The notes under the pieces were generated by a model that worked only from the letters and a program-made list of their open reading frames with translations, was not told the DNA's origin and did no database searches. A DNA stretch of 64,000 bases from Nitrosopumilus sp. K4 (GTDB taxonomy: Archaea; Thermoproteota; Nitrososphaeria; Nitrososphaerales; Nitrosopumilaceae), in assembly GCF_018128925.1 (NCBI RefSeq), contig NZ_CP067007.1:1330330-1394329 (forward strand), written 5' to 3'. Numbering within the stretch: the stretch's first letter is position 1; the number at the start of each line of letters is the position of its first letter. Both the position numbers and the translations under genes were made by a program. This document shows positions 9,272 to 15,948 of the stretch, piece after piece.

Positions 9272-9709
9272 ATGAAACAACAACTTTCATACCAAATGGG
9301 TGGCGGCCATAACGCTGAATCTTATGATTCCTTTGAGAAGTTCGTCTTCTCTGATATTGACGAGAATATCGTCTACCACAAATCTACCATAGATGAACTC
9401 TATGACAGAGTAATGGCATCACTTGGAAATTCCTACAAGGGAGCAAACAAGTATGTCTATGGAAATATCTTACAGGCAATCAAAGCGATTGTAAACTGCA
9501 AGAAAAACCATCTGAAATCTCCCGTAAGAGGGCAGGCTATTGCTTTCTTACATCAGGAGATGCAGTTCTCACCTTCTACAATACAAAGGATTCTTCTTTT
9601 GTTTGATGTAGAAATGGGAACATCTGAAATCCTAAAGCAGTCAGACAGGGTCTTTGCAGACAAGCCTGCTCCTGCTTGGATTAAGAGATTCTTTGGAGGT
9701 GTGAACTAG
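9272..9709 (+). CDS. Unknown protein with MKQQ...GGGH leader motif, first gene of small operon
   Basis: This 145-residue protein is not recognised. It begins MKQQLSYQMGGGHNAES; the first 13 residues and their DNA closely match the start of the short gene at 13435, and a related MK...SGGHN start occurs at 13329 on the other strand. The C-terminal half is helical and basic. A SPSTIQRILLLFDV stretch could be a DNA-binding helix-turn-helix, but this is weak. No ribosome site is seen, so the transcript is probably leaderless or short-leader. The next gene starts at the G of this gene's TAG. Operator site 3 lies just upstream. Confidence 0.7.
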   Translation: MKQQLSYQMGGGHNAESYDSFEKFVFSDIDENIVYHKSTIDELYDRVMASLGNSYKGANKYVYGNILQAIKAIVNCKKNHLKSPVRGQAIAFLHQEMQFSPSTIQRILLLFDVEMGTSEILKQSDRVFADKPAPAWIKRFFGGVN

Positions 9710-9921
9710 TGTCAGAACACATGAGTAACTCATTGCAACGAAGATACCGAATTACTGAACTCGAATACGATATTCGAAGAATGGAAGTAGATTTGGATTG
9801 TTGCAGGGATCAAGCAAAACTCATTGAAGAAGCAATAAATGAGAAACAACGACATCTCGATAGACTTCAGCACAGACTCAGACCATCAAGAGTCATGGAG
9901 GAAGATCATGACACAAACTGA
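9709..9921 (+). CDS. Small coiled-coil protein
   Basis: This 70-residue protein starts at a GTG that overlaps the previous stop (TAGTG); an in-frame ATG at 9721 is an alternative start. Nearly all of it is predicted coiled coil with many charged residues (RRMEVDLDCCRDQAKLIEE). There is no enzyme motif. A 56-residue coiled-coil protein occupies a similar place in the 13435 operon. Tight coupling argues that it is real and works with its operon partners. Confidence 0.6.
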   Translation: MSEHMSNSLQRRYRITELEYDIRRMEVDLDCCRDQAKLIEEAINEKQRHLDRLQHRLRPSRVMEEDHDTN

Positions 9922-10036
9922 TTGTCCTAAATGCGGCAGTCTGAAAATTAGTTATTTTTTAAAATCTGACTCTAAAAATCTAGTTCAGTTCAAAGCATGT
10001 GATGACTGTAATTATGAATGGGAATGGAAAGACTAA
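9908..10036 (+). CDS. Very small zinc-ribbon protein
   Basis: This is a 42-residue protein beginning MTQTDCPKCGSLKISYF. It has two Cys pairs (CPKC and CDDC) about 25 residues apart, the pattern of a zinc ribbon. I chose the ATG at 9908 because GGAGGA sits 4-9 nt upstream; a longer reading from 9839 would only overlap the previous gene. It overlaps the coiled-coil gene by 14 nt and the next gene by 19 nt. It could bind nucleic acid or another protein. Confidence 0.6.
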   Translation: MTQTDCPKCGSLKISYFLKSDSKNLVQFKACDDCNYEWEWKD

Positions 10037-10245
10037 ACAAATTTCTATTTTGGTTTTTGGTTATAGTTCTAGCTTTTATGCCACATGGAATAATCATGAC
10101 GTTTGTAATTATACTATTTTACTATGGAATACCTTACATTAAATCGGAATTCAAAGACGAGTTCAATTTTGAGCCTAATAATGAGCCTAGGAAAAGAGAA
10201 TCTATAGATGAATACTCTGACGATGCCCTAGAAAAAATGAGATAA
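10018..10245 (+). CDS. Small membrane protein
   Basis: This 75-residue protein has a hydrophobic N-terminal half (about 7-40, FLFWFLVIVLAFMPHGIIMTF and the following IILFYYG), long enough for one or two membrane spans, and a charged acidic tail. The ATG at 10018 and the one at 10024 are both possible starts. It is the last gene of the operon that starts at 9272. Small membrane proteins are common partners in defence and toxin modules, but no function can be read from this sequence. Confidence 0.55.
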   Translation: MGMERLNKFLFWFLVIVLAFMPHGIIMTFVIILFYYGIPYIKSEFKDEFNFEPNNEPRKRESIDEYSDDALEKMR

Positions 10246-10255
10246 TGGACAGAAT

Positions 10256-11098
10256 TTAGTAAATTCTATTTTTTTTCATAATTCTTTTGAGATGTTCATT
10301 AGAAAGTCCTATTTCATCAAAGAGATGTTCATTTTCTTCATTAGTATCATAGATCAAATAGCAATCAAAAAACATGTTTGATTTACTAATTAAAATCATA
10401 ATCAAGGTTATTTTGTACATCAAATCTCCATCATTAAATTCAACTTTTTTTCCTGCATGAATAACTTGATGTCTTAATTCAAATAATTTTTCAATTTCAT
10501 TCCAACTGTGTGTTAAAGTTCCTGAACCTGTGATTTGTTCAAGATCTTTTACTGTTTGAAAAAAATCCAAACTCACAAGATTTGAAAAAACATGTCCTAT
10601 ACTATCTAAATTTTGAAAATTAAAACTAGTTGCAACAACATCTGCTTCTAAATTCCAGTCTGGATTCTTGGTTGGTTTTAGTATTTTTGGATTTTTTTCA
10701 TCTAATGCTGTACTTCCTGCAATCTTTCTAATATCATTAATCTTTTTTTCTAGACTACTGTCTTCTGGAAATAATTTTGGTAAATTATAATTGAATGCAC
10801 CATACCAATATCTCATCAAATTCCGAAAATGTATCTCTACCATTGAAACCAGTTTGATTATTAGCAGTTCTTTTAGATATGATTTGATTTTTTCATCTTC
10901 AGTTTTGAGTATTTTTGTTAAAAGATCCTTGATAGAAGGATCAATTTCCAAAGATATTGAATTATCTAAATTCTCAATCTTAGAATTATGATAAAATTTT
11001 AGTCTTGATTTACTACAGCTTAAACAAACATTATATTTTGAATTTGAAAGTTCTCTCCCACAGTTTGAACATTTTTTAGGATTTTTCTCGTTCATCAC
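10256..11098 (-). CDS. Zinc-ribbon HEPN-domain protein (candidate ribonuclease)
   Basis: This 280-residue protein has an N-terminal zinc ribbon (C10-x2-C13 and C25-x2-C28), a helical middle and the motif R209-H-Q-V-I-H214 followed by AGKK. RHxxxH-AG is a classic HEPN signature and the motif is intact. It is the last gene of a five-gene leftward operon from 13329. The start is either the GTG at 11098 (4-nt overlap with the upstream stop) or the ATG at 11095 (TGATG). HEPN proteins are often RNA-cutting toxins or effectors; the substrate here is unknown. Confidence 0.75.
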   Translation of the reverse strand: MMNEKNPKKCSNCGRELSNSKYNVCLSCSKSRLKFYHNSKIENLDNSISLEIDPSIKDLLTKILKTEDEKIKSYLKELLIIKLVSMVEIHFRNLMRYWYGAFNYNLPKLFPEDSSLEKKINDIRKIAGSTALDEKNPKILKPTKNPDWNLEADVVATSFNFQNLDSIGHVFSNLVSLDFFQTVKDLEQITGSGTLTHSWNEIEKLFELRHQVIHAGKKVEFNDGDLMYKITLIMILISKSNMFFDCYLIYDTNEENEHLFDEIGLSNEHLKRIMKKNRIY

Positions 11099-11673
11099 TC
11101 ATCATGAATTTGCTTTTTGATTTGATAAAGTAACTGTTTGAGCCCGGTAGGGTCTAACACATCTGGAATCAATATCACAATTTGTCCGCTTAGTAGAACG
11201 TTAATGTCGCCTACTCGCCTGCTAGTTGATTGCCCTTGAGTAAATCCCATGCCTGCATACATAAACCCAGGCATCATTCCTCCTGCAATTGCGCCAGTTC
11301 TCTCAGAAAATGAATGTGCATTACTAACAACAACATCCACATACTTTAGAGGAACTTGAGTCAGCTTGGCCTCTTCTTCGTTAAGACAAAAAATTCTATA
11401 GTTTGTGACATACCAGCTAGTTGTTTTTTTAAAAATAATTCCAGTTTTGTGTTCATACATGGCAATTAGTTGTTCTCCCATCTCTTTCTTTATTCTAGGA
11501 CTTTCCAGGATGTTTGCAAGTTTTCTTGCGTAAAAATCAGTTTCTTTTATTTGAATTTCAAAATTTGGAAGATGGAGAGTGATTGCGTGTAGTGGCTCTC
11601 CATCTTCTGTCAGAGATACAACGGGCTCTTTTGTATCCCATTTTTTTGACAGTTCATCTTTTAGTTCTGTCAC
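11095..11673 (-). CDS. PH-like domain protein
   Basis: This 192-residue protein has a stretch, TTSWYVTNYRIFCLN, typical of bacterial/archaeal PH-like domains (b-strand pair with a conserved TNxR). A glycine- and methionine-rich loop (GAIAGGMMPGFMYAGMG) interrupts the fold and could insert into or touch a membrane. It lies in the five-gene operon between a DUF2130 protein and a HEPN protein, with 4-nt overlaps at both ends. PH-like domains bind lipids or proteins, so a scaffold or membrane-anchor role is inferred. Confidence 0.6.
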   Translation of the reverse strand: MTELKDELSKKWDTKEPVVSLTEDGEPLHAITLHLPNFEIQIKETDFYARKLANILESPRIKKEMGEQLIAMYEHKTGIIFKKTTSWYVTNYRIFCLNEEEAKLTQVPLKYVDVVVSNAHSFSERTGAIAGGMMPGFMYAGMGFTQGQSTSRRVGDINVLLSGQIVILIPDVLDPTGLKQLLYQIKKQIHDE

Positions 11674-12905
11674 TTTTCTAGAACCTCCGCTGTAATCTCG
11701 TCTAGATCAGTCTGAGTGATAGACTCTATTCCACTAGTGACATCATTGTATGTCTTTACTAGCTGATCATAGAGATCACGTCTTGTCTTCCACAAAGTAT
11801 TGTGGTCTTTCTCCTCTTTTGTCTGCAGCAAGTAGAGTTTCTCATTTATTCCTGCAATGTCTTCAATGGTCATTGAAAATTCTGAACTCATCACAAACTG
11901 GTAGAGTTTTGCTTGCTTTGATTTCTGGTCTTCTTTACCCATAGAGAGTTTTGAGACATCAATAATTCCTGTTCTAATCTGTTTTGCAACTTCAGTTACA
12001 ATGCTTGGATGAACTAAAAGAATCCCTTCTCTTGTACCAAACAATCCATTTGGAACGCTAGTCTTTGGAAGATTTGCAGAAACTATGATGACATAGTTTG
12101 TTCCATGAATCTTTTGGTATTTCTTGGCTTTCTCAATGTCTTTTTTGGTTACAGTGTTTGCTGCCTTGTTGTCATAGACTATTGGAGTATCAAGAGATTT
12201 GCCTCTGATGCGAATCTGCTGAATTACATCTCCGCTTGATTGGCCTCTCTTTTGCCTTCTAAACAGGTCATTTGGGAAGGCATCAGTCAGGCTCGAATAC
12301 AAGTCTAGCTCGCCAGCCTCTCCTTTTAGTTCAGATTGGCTTTGCTGGAGTTGTTTTTTGAGAGATTCAATCTCTCCTGCAAATCTGCTGATTTGAACAT
12401 CTCTTTCCTGAATTGTCTGATACAGTTCACGCTCTTTTTGAGCATATGTGGCATTTGCTTGATCTATTGCGGCTTTTTTGAATTTTTCTTGTTCCTTTTT
12501 CAATTGCGAGATTTCTTTTCCTTTCTCTGAGATCTCTTTTTTGTGAACTGCCTTGAGTTGCTTTTCAAGCTCCACAAACTGTTTTTCATTCTGTTTTAGA
12601 ATTGAATCATAGTTTTTCTGCATTAATTCAGTCTGGGTCTTGTATGATTTTTCAATGTCTTGTTGCATTTGCTCTAATTGTATCTGATGAGACCTGTGAT
12701 TCTCTTCTATTGTTTTCTCATAGTCTTTTTTTAGTCTAGAGATTTGTTCCTCAAATTCTTCTTTTTGATTAGAGTTTTTCTCATCAAAGTTTTGTTGAAG
12801 TTTTTCTTCTAGTTGACTAATAGCTAATTCATATTCCGTATTTGCAAGTGTCTTTGAGCATAATGGACACTTGAATTCAGATATTTCTGATAGATTGTTA
12901 CTCAT
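11670..12905 (-). CDS. DUF2130 protein: zinc knuckle, coiled coil, nuclease-like domain
   Basis: This 411-residue protein starts with a CPLC zinc knuckle, continues with about 180 residues of coiled coil, and ends with a DUF2130 domain (from GEAGELDLYSSLTDAFP). That domain resembles the PD-(D/E)xK fold; GDVIQQIR and VYDNK could supply the acidic and lysine residues. The start is the ATG at 12905, which overlaps the upstream TGA (TGATG) and follows a GGAGGA site; a longer reading from 12923 is less likely. Its biochemical role is unknown. Its place next to HEPN and PH-like genes suggests a defence function. Confidence 0.75.
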   Translation of the reverse strand: MSNNLSEISEFKCPLCSKTLANTEYELAISQLEEKLQQNFDEKNSNQKEEFEEQISRLKKDYEKTIEENHRSHQIQLEQMQQDIEKSYKTQTELMQKNYDSILKQNEKQFVELEKQLKAVHKKEISEKGKEISQLKKEQEKFKKAAIDQANATYAQKERELYQTIQERDVQISRFAGEIESLKKQLQQSQSELKGEAGELDLYSSLTDAFPNDLFRRQKRGQSSGDVIQQIRIRGKSLDTPIVYDNKAANTVTKKDIEKAKKYQKIHGTNYVIIVSANLPKTSVPNGLFGTREGILLVHPSIVTEVAKQIRTGIIDVSKLSMGKEDQKSKQAKLYQFVMSSEFSMTIEDIAGINEKLYLLQTKEEKDHNTLWKTRRDLYDQLVKTYNDVTSGIESITQTDLDEITAEVLEK

Positions 12906-13177
12906 CAGTAAATCCTCCTGCAACTAGTACATACTGGATTTTCTACAGGCAGTAGAAATGATTCTTTACACATTACACATTCTGTTGTATGCATTGTGTC
13001 TTCTTCATCCAGATATCTTGGACGTTTTACATCAACAATTTTCTCAAATCTAGGCACTTGATTTGAAAATACTTTGTCAAGTAGTGTAGGATTTGCCAAA
13101 TACTTGTATTTTTTAGGACACAAGTCAAATCCACAACAAGCAGAGTGTTTTTGTATTGAAACTAGTTGTTGTTTCAA
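12905..13177 (-). CDS. Small cysteine-rich zinc protein
   Basis: This 90-residue protein starts at TTG 13177, after a good AAGGAGGT site. The TTG overlaps the stop of the upstream 51-residue gene by 4 nt. The N-terminal part has C14, C15 and C20. The C-terminal part has CVMC and CTSC pairs (a zinc ribbon). It also begins MKQQL, like two other proteins of this island. It is the second gene of the leftward five-gene operon. Its function is unknown; a nucleic-acid or protein-binding adaptor is possible. Confidence 0.65.
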   Translation of the reverse strand: MKQQLVSIQKHSACCGFDLCPKKYKYLANPTLLDKVFSNQVPRFEKIVDVKRPRYLDEEDTMHTTECVMCKESFLLPVENPVCTSCRRIY

Positions 13178-13329
13178 TTTGAAACCTCCTTTACTTGTGC
13201 TAAGACAATTCCAGGTGCTGACTCCATGAAATTAATAAAACTCATGACGTCTACAATTCCTATCATGTCTTGTGCAGCGATATTGTGGCCCCCGCTGTCA
13301 GGGATTAGGTTTGAAACTTTGTGCTTCAT
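13174..13329 (-). CDS. 51-residue leader protein of the leftward operon
   Basis: This short gene encodes MKHKVSNLIPDSGGHNIAA and continues to a TGA at 13174, overlapping the next start by 4 nt (TTGA). The AAGGAGGT at its 3' end serves the next gene. Its first residues fit the MK..(L/I/V)S...GGH pattern of the proteins at 9272 and 13435. The 20 bp before its ATG nearly match those before 9272 (CCTGATAACTA then GGTATG). The central part (IGIVDVMSFINFM) is hydrophobic. Operator site 4 ends 34 nt upstream. Confidence 0.6.
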   Translation of the reverse strand: MKHKVSNLIPDSGGHNIAAQDMIGIVDVMSFINFMESAPGIVLAQVKEVSN

Positions 13330-13363
13330 ACCTTAGTTATCAGGCTCAGAATGATAGTCATTT

Positions 13364-13400
13364 AATTGTATTATACAAATAATATTTGTATAATCCAAAA
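13364..13400. promoter_or_regulatory. Operator site 4, shared by two divergent operons
   Basis: A perfect central palindrome ATACAAAT-AAT-ATTTGTAT (13373-13391) is flanked 1 bp away on both sides by weaker half-sites: AATTGTAT (13364-13371) and ATCCAAAA (13393-13400). The left flank is 34 nt from the ATG at 13329 and the right flank is 34 nt from the ATG at 13435. One site therefore serves both divergent operons with the same geometry as hsdM. The flanking half-sites overlap the likely TATA boxes. Confidence 0.75.
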
Positions 13401-13434
13401 AAAATGCTATGCGTCTATTCCAGACATCTAAAGT

Positions 13435-13587
13435 ATGAAACAACAGATTTCAAAACAAATGGGTGACGGCCATATCGTCCAGCAATTTGCTGAAAACACT
13501 AGACCTCTAAATCTAGTTCAAGCTTTTCTTTATGCTTGCTTTGGAGGTTTCTCTGTAAAAGAAATTTTGGAGGGAAAAAGAATTTGA
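13435..13587 (+). CDS. 50-residue leader protein of the Cas4-like operon
   Basis: It encodes MKQQISKQMGDGHIVQQ and continues to ILEGKRI with a TGA at 13585. About 39 of the first 45 bp, counted from the GT before the ATG, match the start of the 9272 gene. The middle (LVQAFLYACFGGFSV) is hydrophobic and could be one membrane helix. Its stop overlaps the next gene's TTG (TTGA), and the GGAGGGA inside its last codons is the ribosome site for that gene. It could be a true small protein or a translated leader. Confidence 0.55.
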   Translation: MKQQISKQMGDGHIVQQFAENTRPLNLVQAFLYACFGGFSVKEILEGKRI

Positions 13588-14330
13588 GTACAGTTCAAAA
13601 ACAAAAAGAACAAAGTCTTACTACAGAAATTGATACTCCTGAAGGAATTGTTAATTTCTTAGAAAAAAGAAATGGATTGTATTCCAAAGACTATACTTCA
13701 AGATATTCAGTAACAGAATTAGTTGGATGTCAAAGAAAGTCACTTTACAAGCAGTTAGAGGTACCTCAAGAAGAGCTTCTGGAGGACACAACTCTAGAGT
13801 CAATGTGGGCTACAGTCCGTGGGGACTTTTTGCACAACATGACATACGCATACAAGTGGCGTGAAATGGACATTGAGCATTATGTTCCATTAGAGAATGG
13901 CAAAGTAGCAACATTAGCAGGACGTCTTGACATGTATGATTGGAAGACAAAGACAATCATTGATCTAAAGACTACAAAATTTGTAAGATGGCAAATAAAG
14001 CAAGGATTCTTGCCAAAGCCTGAACACATTTTGCAACTACAATGTTATGATACAATGTTCTCAGATTACATGCCAGTAGAGAATCTAAACATTGTCTATG
14101 CTGACATGTCAGACATTGTAACATACAAAGTGCAAAAGAGAGACATGACTGACTGGATAAAGACTAGAGTTCAGGAAATTGAAACAGCAAAGGACAGCAA
14201 TACAATTCCAAAAGGAGAGGTTTCTGGCTTGTGCAAATATTGTAGATACCAGACAAGATGCTTTGATGCAGGAGATGGATTGACAGACAAGCCATTGTCC
14301 ACTCCAAAGTCAAAGGAGGCATCTGAATGA
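13584..14330 (+). CDS. Cas4-like Fe-S nuclease (RecB family)
   Basis: This 248-residue protein starts at TTG 13584, coupled to the leader gene. It shows the Cas4/RecB nuclease layout: C49 (GCQRK), H84, D116 (GRLDMYD), D127-L-K129, Q151-x3-Y155, then C217-x2-C220-x5-C226. The four Cys fit a 4Fe-4S cluster and the acidic residues fit a metal-dependent exonuclease. No cas1, cas2 or repeat array is near, so it is a solo Cas4-like protein. A role in DNA-end processing or in defence is inferred from operon context. Confidence 0.8.
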   Translation: MSTVQKQKEQSLTTEIDTPEGIVNFLEKRNGLYSKDYTSRYSVTELVGCQRKSLYKQLEVPQEELLEDTTLESMWATVRGDFLHNMTYAYKWREMDIEHYVPLENGKVATLAGRLDMYDWKTKTIIDLKTTKFVRWQIKQGFLPKPEHILQLQCYDTMFSDYMPVENLNIVYADMSDIVTYKVQKRDMTDWIKTRVQEIETAKDSNTIPKGEVSGLCKYCRYQTRCFDAGDGLTDKPLSTPKSKEASE

Positions 14331-14497
14331 AGGTTACAAGACTTTTGCCAAAAAGACTGGCAATAGAATTTCAAAGACACGACATTGAGAGAAAGGAGAC
14401 AGAATTGAAATACTATAGGGCTCGTGTGTTTGTTTTGGAGCAACTAGTACAAGAGAGATACGAGGAATTGGAAAAACTGGAGGGAACATCAAGATGA
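14327..14497 (+). CDS. 56-residue coiled-coil protein
   Basis: It starts at the ATG of ATGA, overlapping the Cas4-like stop by 4 nt, and ends at TGA 14497. It encodes MKVTRLLPKRLAIEFQRHD and continues as a basic then acidic helix with coiled-coil character. A GGAGGC lies 6 nt upstream. It resembles in size and composition the coiled-coil gene of the 9272 operon. The overlaps on both sides support it as a real gene. No function can be assigned. Confidence 0.55.
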   Translation: MKVTRLLPKRLAIEFQRHDIERKETELKYYRARVFVLEQLVQERYEELEKLEGTSR

Positions 14498-14637
14498 TGT
14501 CTGAAGAAAAGGTAAAGATTCTGCTTGAGGACATTACGTCTCAGTATATGGTAGGATATCTCAAGGGTGACTTGGATTTTGAGGCTGAAAAGTGGGGCCA
14601 GATTCAGATTTTAGAATGGATTTTGTCACAGCAATAG
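14494..14637 (+). CDS. 47-residue protein, last gene of the Cas4-like operon
   Basis: It encodes MMSEEKVKILLEDITSQYM and ends IQILEWILSQQ. It starts at 14494 or at the second ATG, 14497, with GGAGGG upstream. It overlaps the previous gene by 4 nt. Its TAG ends at 14637, directly against the stop codon of the converging HEPN-type gene at 14638, with no spacer at all. It is small, helical and acidic. Function unknown. Confidence 0.5.
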   Translation: MMSEEKVKILLEDITSQYMVGYLKGDLDFEAEKWGQIQILEWILSQQ

Positions 14638-15840
14638 CTATTTTTGAATGTCAGCTAGGAATTGATCAGCCATTTCCAGGACATGTCTTGCAATGTCTTC
14701 TGTTACTTCAAAGTCACTTGCATGAACGGTTCTGTTTCTAACATTTCTGATGTAGTGTAAATTTATGACATGGTTTCCCAAGTCAGGATTTGACTCTAGT
14801 TCCTTAATTTTTTCTTCCAGTCTGAGATCTGAACGATTAAGAAATGTGGACAATGTGTCCTCTATAGCAAGTGATGAGTTGATTACAGAATCTCTAAAAC
14901 TACTTTTCTCAAGGGAATTTTTTGCATAGCGAAGGAATTTCTTTGCCCTGTCAAAATTCTTTGAGTCATCAGTATCCACAAAGGAATTTTTTAGTCTGCG
15001 AATGTATGCGTCTCGAATTTCTGCCCAGTCTTGAGCTTCGGGTATCAGTTTGTCTTGAAGGAATTCTGAAAATGTTACAAATTCCACATTGGGAATTTGT
15101 ATTGATGCAGATTCTAAAAGGTGATGGAAATTGTCTTCATTGCAAAAGACTAGTTCTTTTTTTCCATATGTTCCAATTTGCTCAATTGTTGACATTTTAT
15201 TCCATTCTTCTGTTGTGTACACGTCATTTGGAAAGTCCTGATAATCAAGATAGTCTTCATTAAGATGTATTATGAAATCAGCCAGTTTGTCTGGTCGTAA
15301 AATAAGTTTGTGTGACTTTGCAAAATCTTCATTTTGTAAATCTTTCATATAATCAAGAACATGATAGGATGTAAGATTTCTGTTTCTAAATTCATAAAAT
15401 AGTTTATGAGTATATTTTGAATCAGCATCTAGTTTTGATTTGCTCAATGCAAGATTTGTCTCATAAAATGAATACCAGTCCAATAGCAAGCAAATTGTAA
15501 TGTCCTTGCCAGATTCATTGAAGAATTGCTTGAAGACGAATGGGGGTACACTATAGTCCTCATCTACGCTATGATAGCTTAGCCCCATAAAGTCAAATTC
15601 ATCAAGATAGTTTAGCCACCAGGATTTGTCATCAAGGGTTCCTTTGTAGCCTTTAGCCAGTTTTGGCTTGTATCCTAGTTTTAGCATAAGATATGTCAAA
15701 AATCCATTAAAGAGTGCAAATGCCCCATCCATGGCCATGGTTTGTGGGATGTGACATGAGGAGTGTAAAGGAATCTTCATGTCAATGATTTCAGACTCGA
15801 ATTTGCCCCAAATCAGATCGTCGATTTGCTCTTTTGACAT
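14638..15840 (-). CDS. Unknown protein with C-terminal HEPN domain
   Basis: This 400-residue protein has a large N-terminal part that I do not recognise and a helical C-terminus of about 110 residues from DRAKKFLRYAKNSL. That part ends in R368-N-R-T-V-H373-A, the R-x4-H-A motif of HEPN ribonucleases. The pattern of two helices, a loop and RN..xxH is typical of HEPN domains. It converges on the Cas4-like operon with abutting stop codons. No copy of the palindromic operator was found at its promoter (15841-15948), so it may lie outside that regulon. It could be an effector/toxin or a HEPN scaffold. Confidence 0.65.
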   Translation of the reverse strand: MSKEQIDDLIWGKFESEIIDMKIPLHSSCHIPQTMAMDGAFALFNGFLTYLMLKLGYKPKLAKGYKGTLDDKSWWLNYLDEFDFMGLSYHSVDEDYSVPPFVFKQFFNESGKDITICLLLDWYSFYETNLALSKSKLDADSKYTHKLFYEFRNRNLTSYHVLDYMKDLQNEDFAKSHKLILRPDKLADFIIHLNEDYLDYQDFPNDVYTTEEWNKMSTIEQIGTYGKKELVFCNEDNFHHLLESASIQIPNVEFVTFSEFLQDKLIPEAQDWAEIRDAYIRRLKNSFVDTDDSKNFDRAKKFLRYAKNSLEKSSFRDSVINSSLAIEDTLSTFLNRSDLRLEEKIKELESNPDLGNHVINLHYIRNVRNRTVHASDFEVTEDIARHVLEMADQFLADIQK

Positions 15841-15948
15841 GATATAGATGAAAAAGTGATGATATTATGAATTTGGTTTTTAGTTGCACTCTAGTTAAAA
15901 AAATGATATTCAGTCTACAGTATTTTTGTAAACTGAACTAGAATCCGG

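Noticed and set aside
9839-10036. 65-residue reading of the zinc-ribbon gene
   Set aside because: The first 23 residues fall inside the upstream coiled-coil gene in another frame, while ATG 9908 has its own ribosome site.
12905-13177. Membership of the MKQQ leader family by the 90-residue zinc protein
   Set aside because: Only MKQQL is shared. The GGH motif and promoter context are absent, so the match is probably chance.
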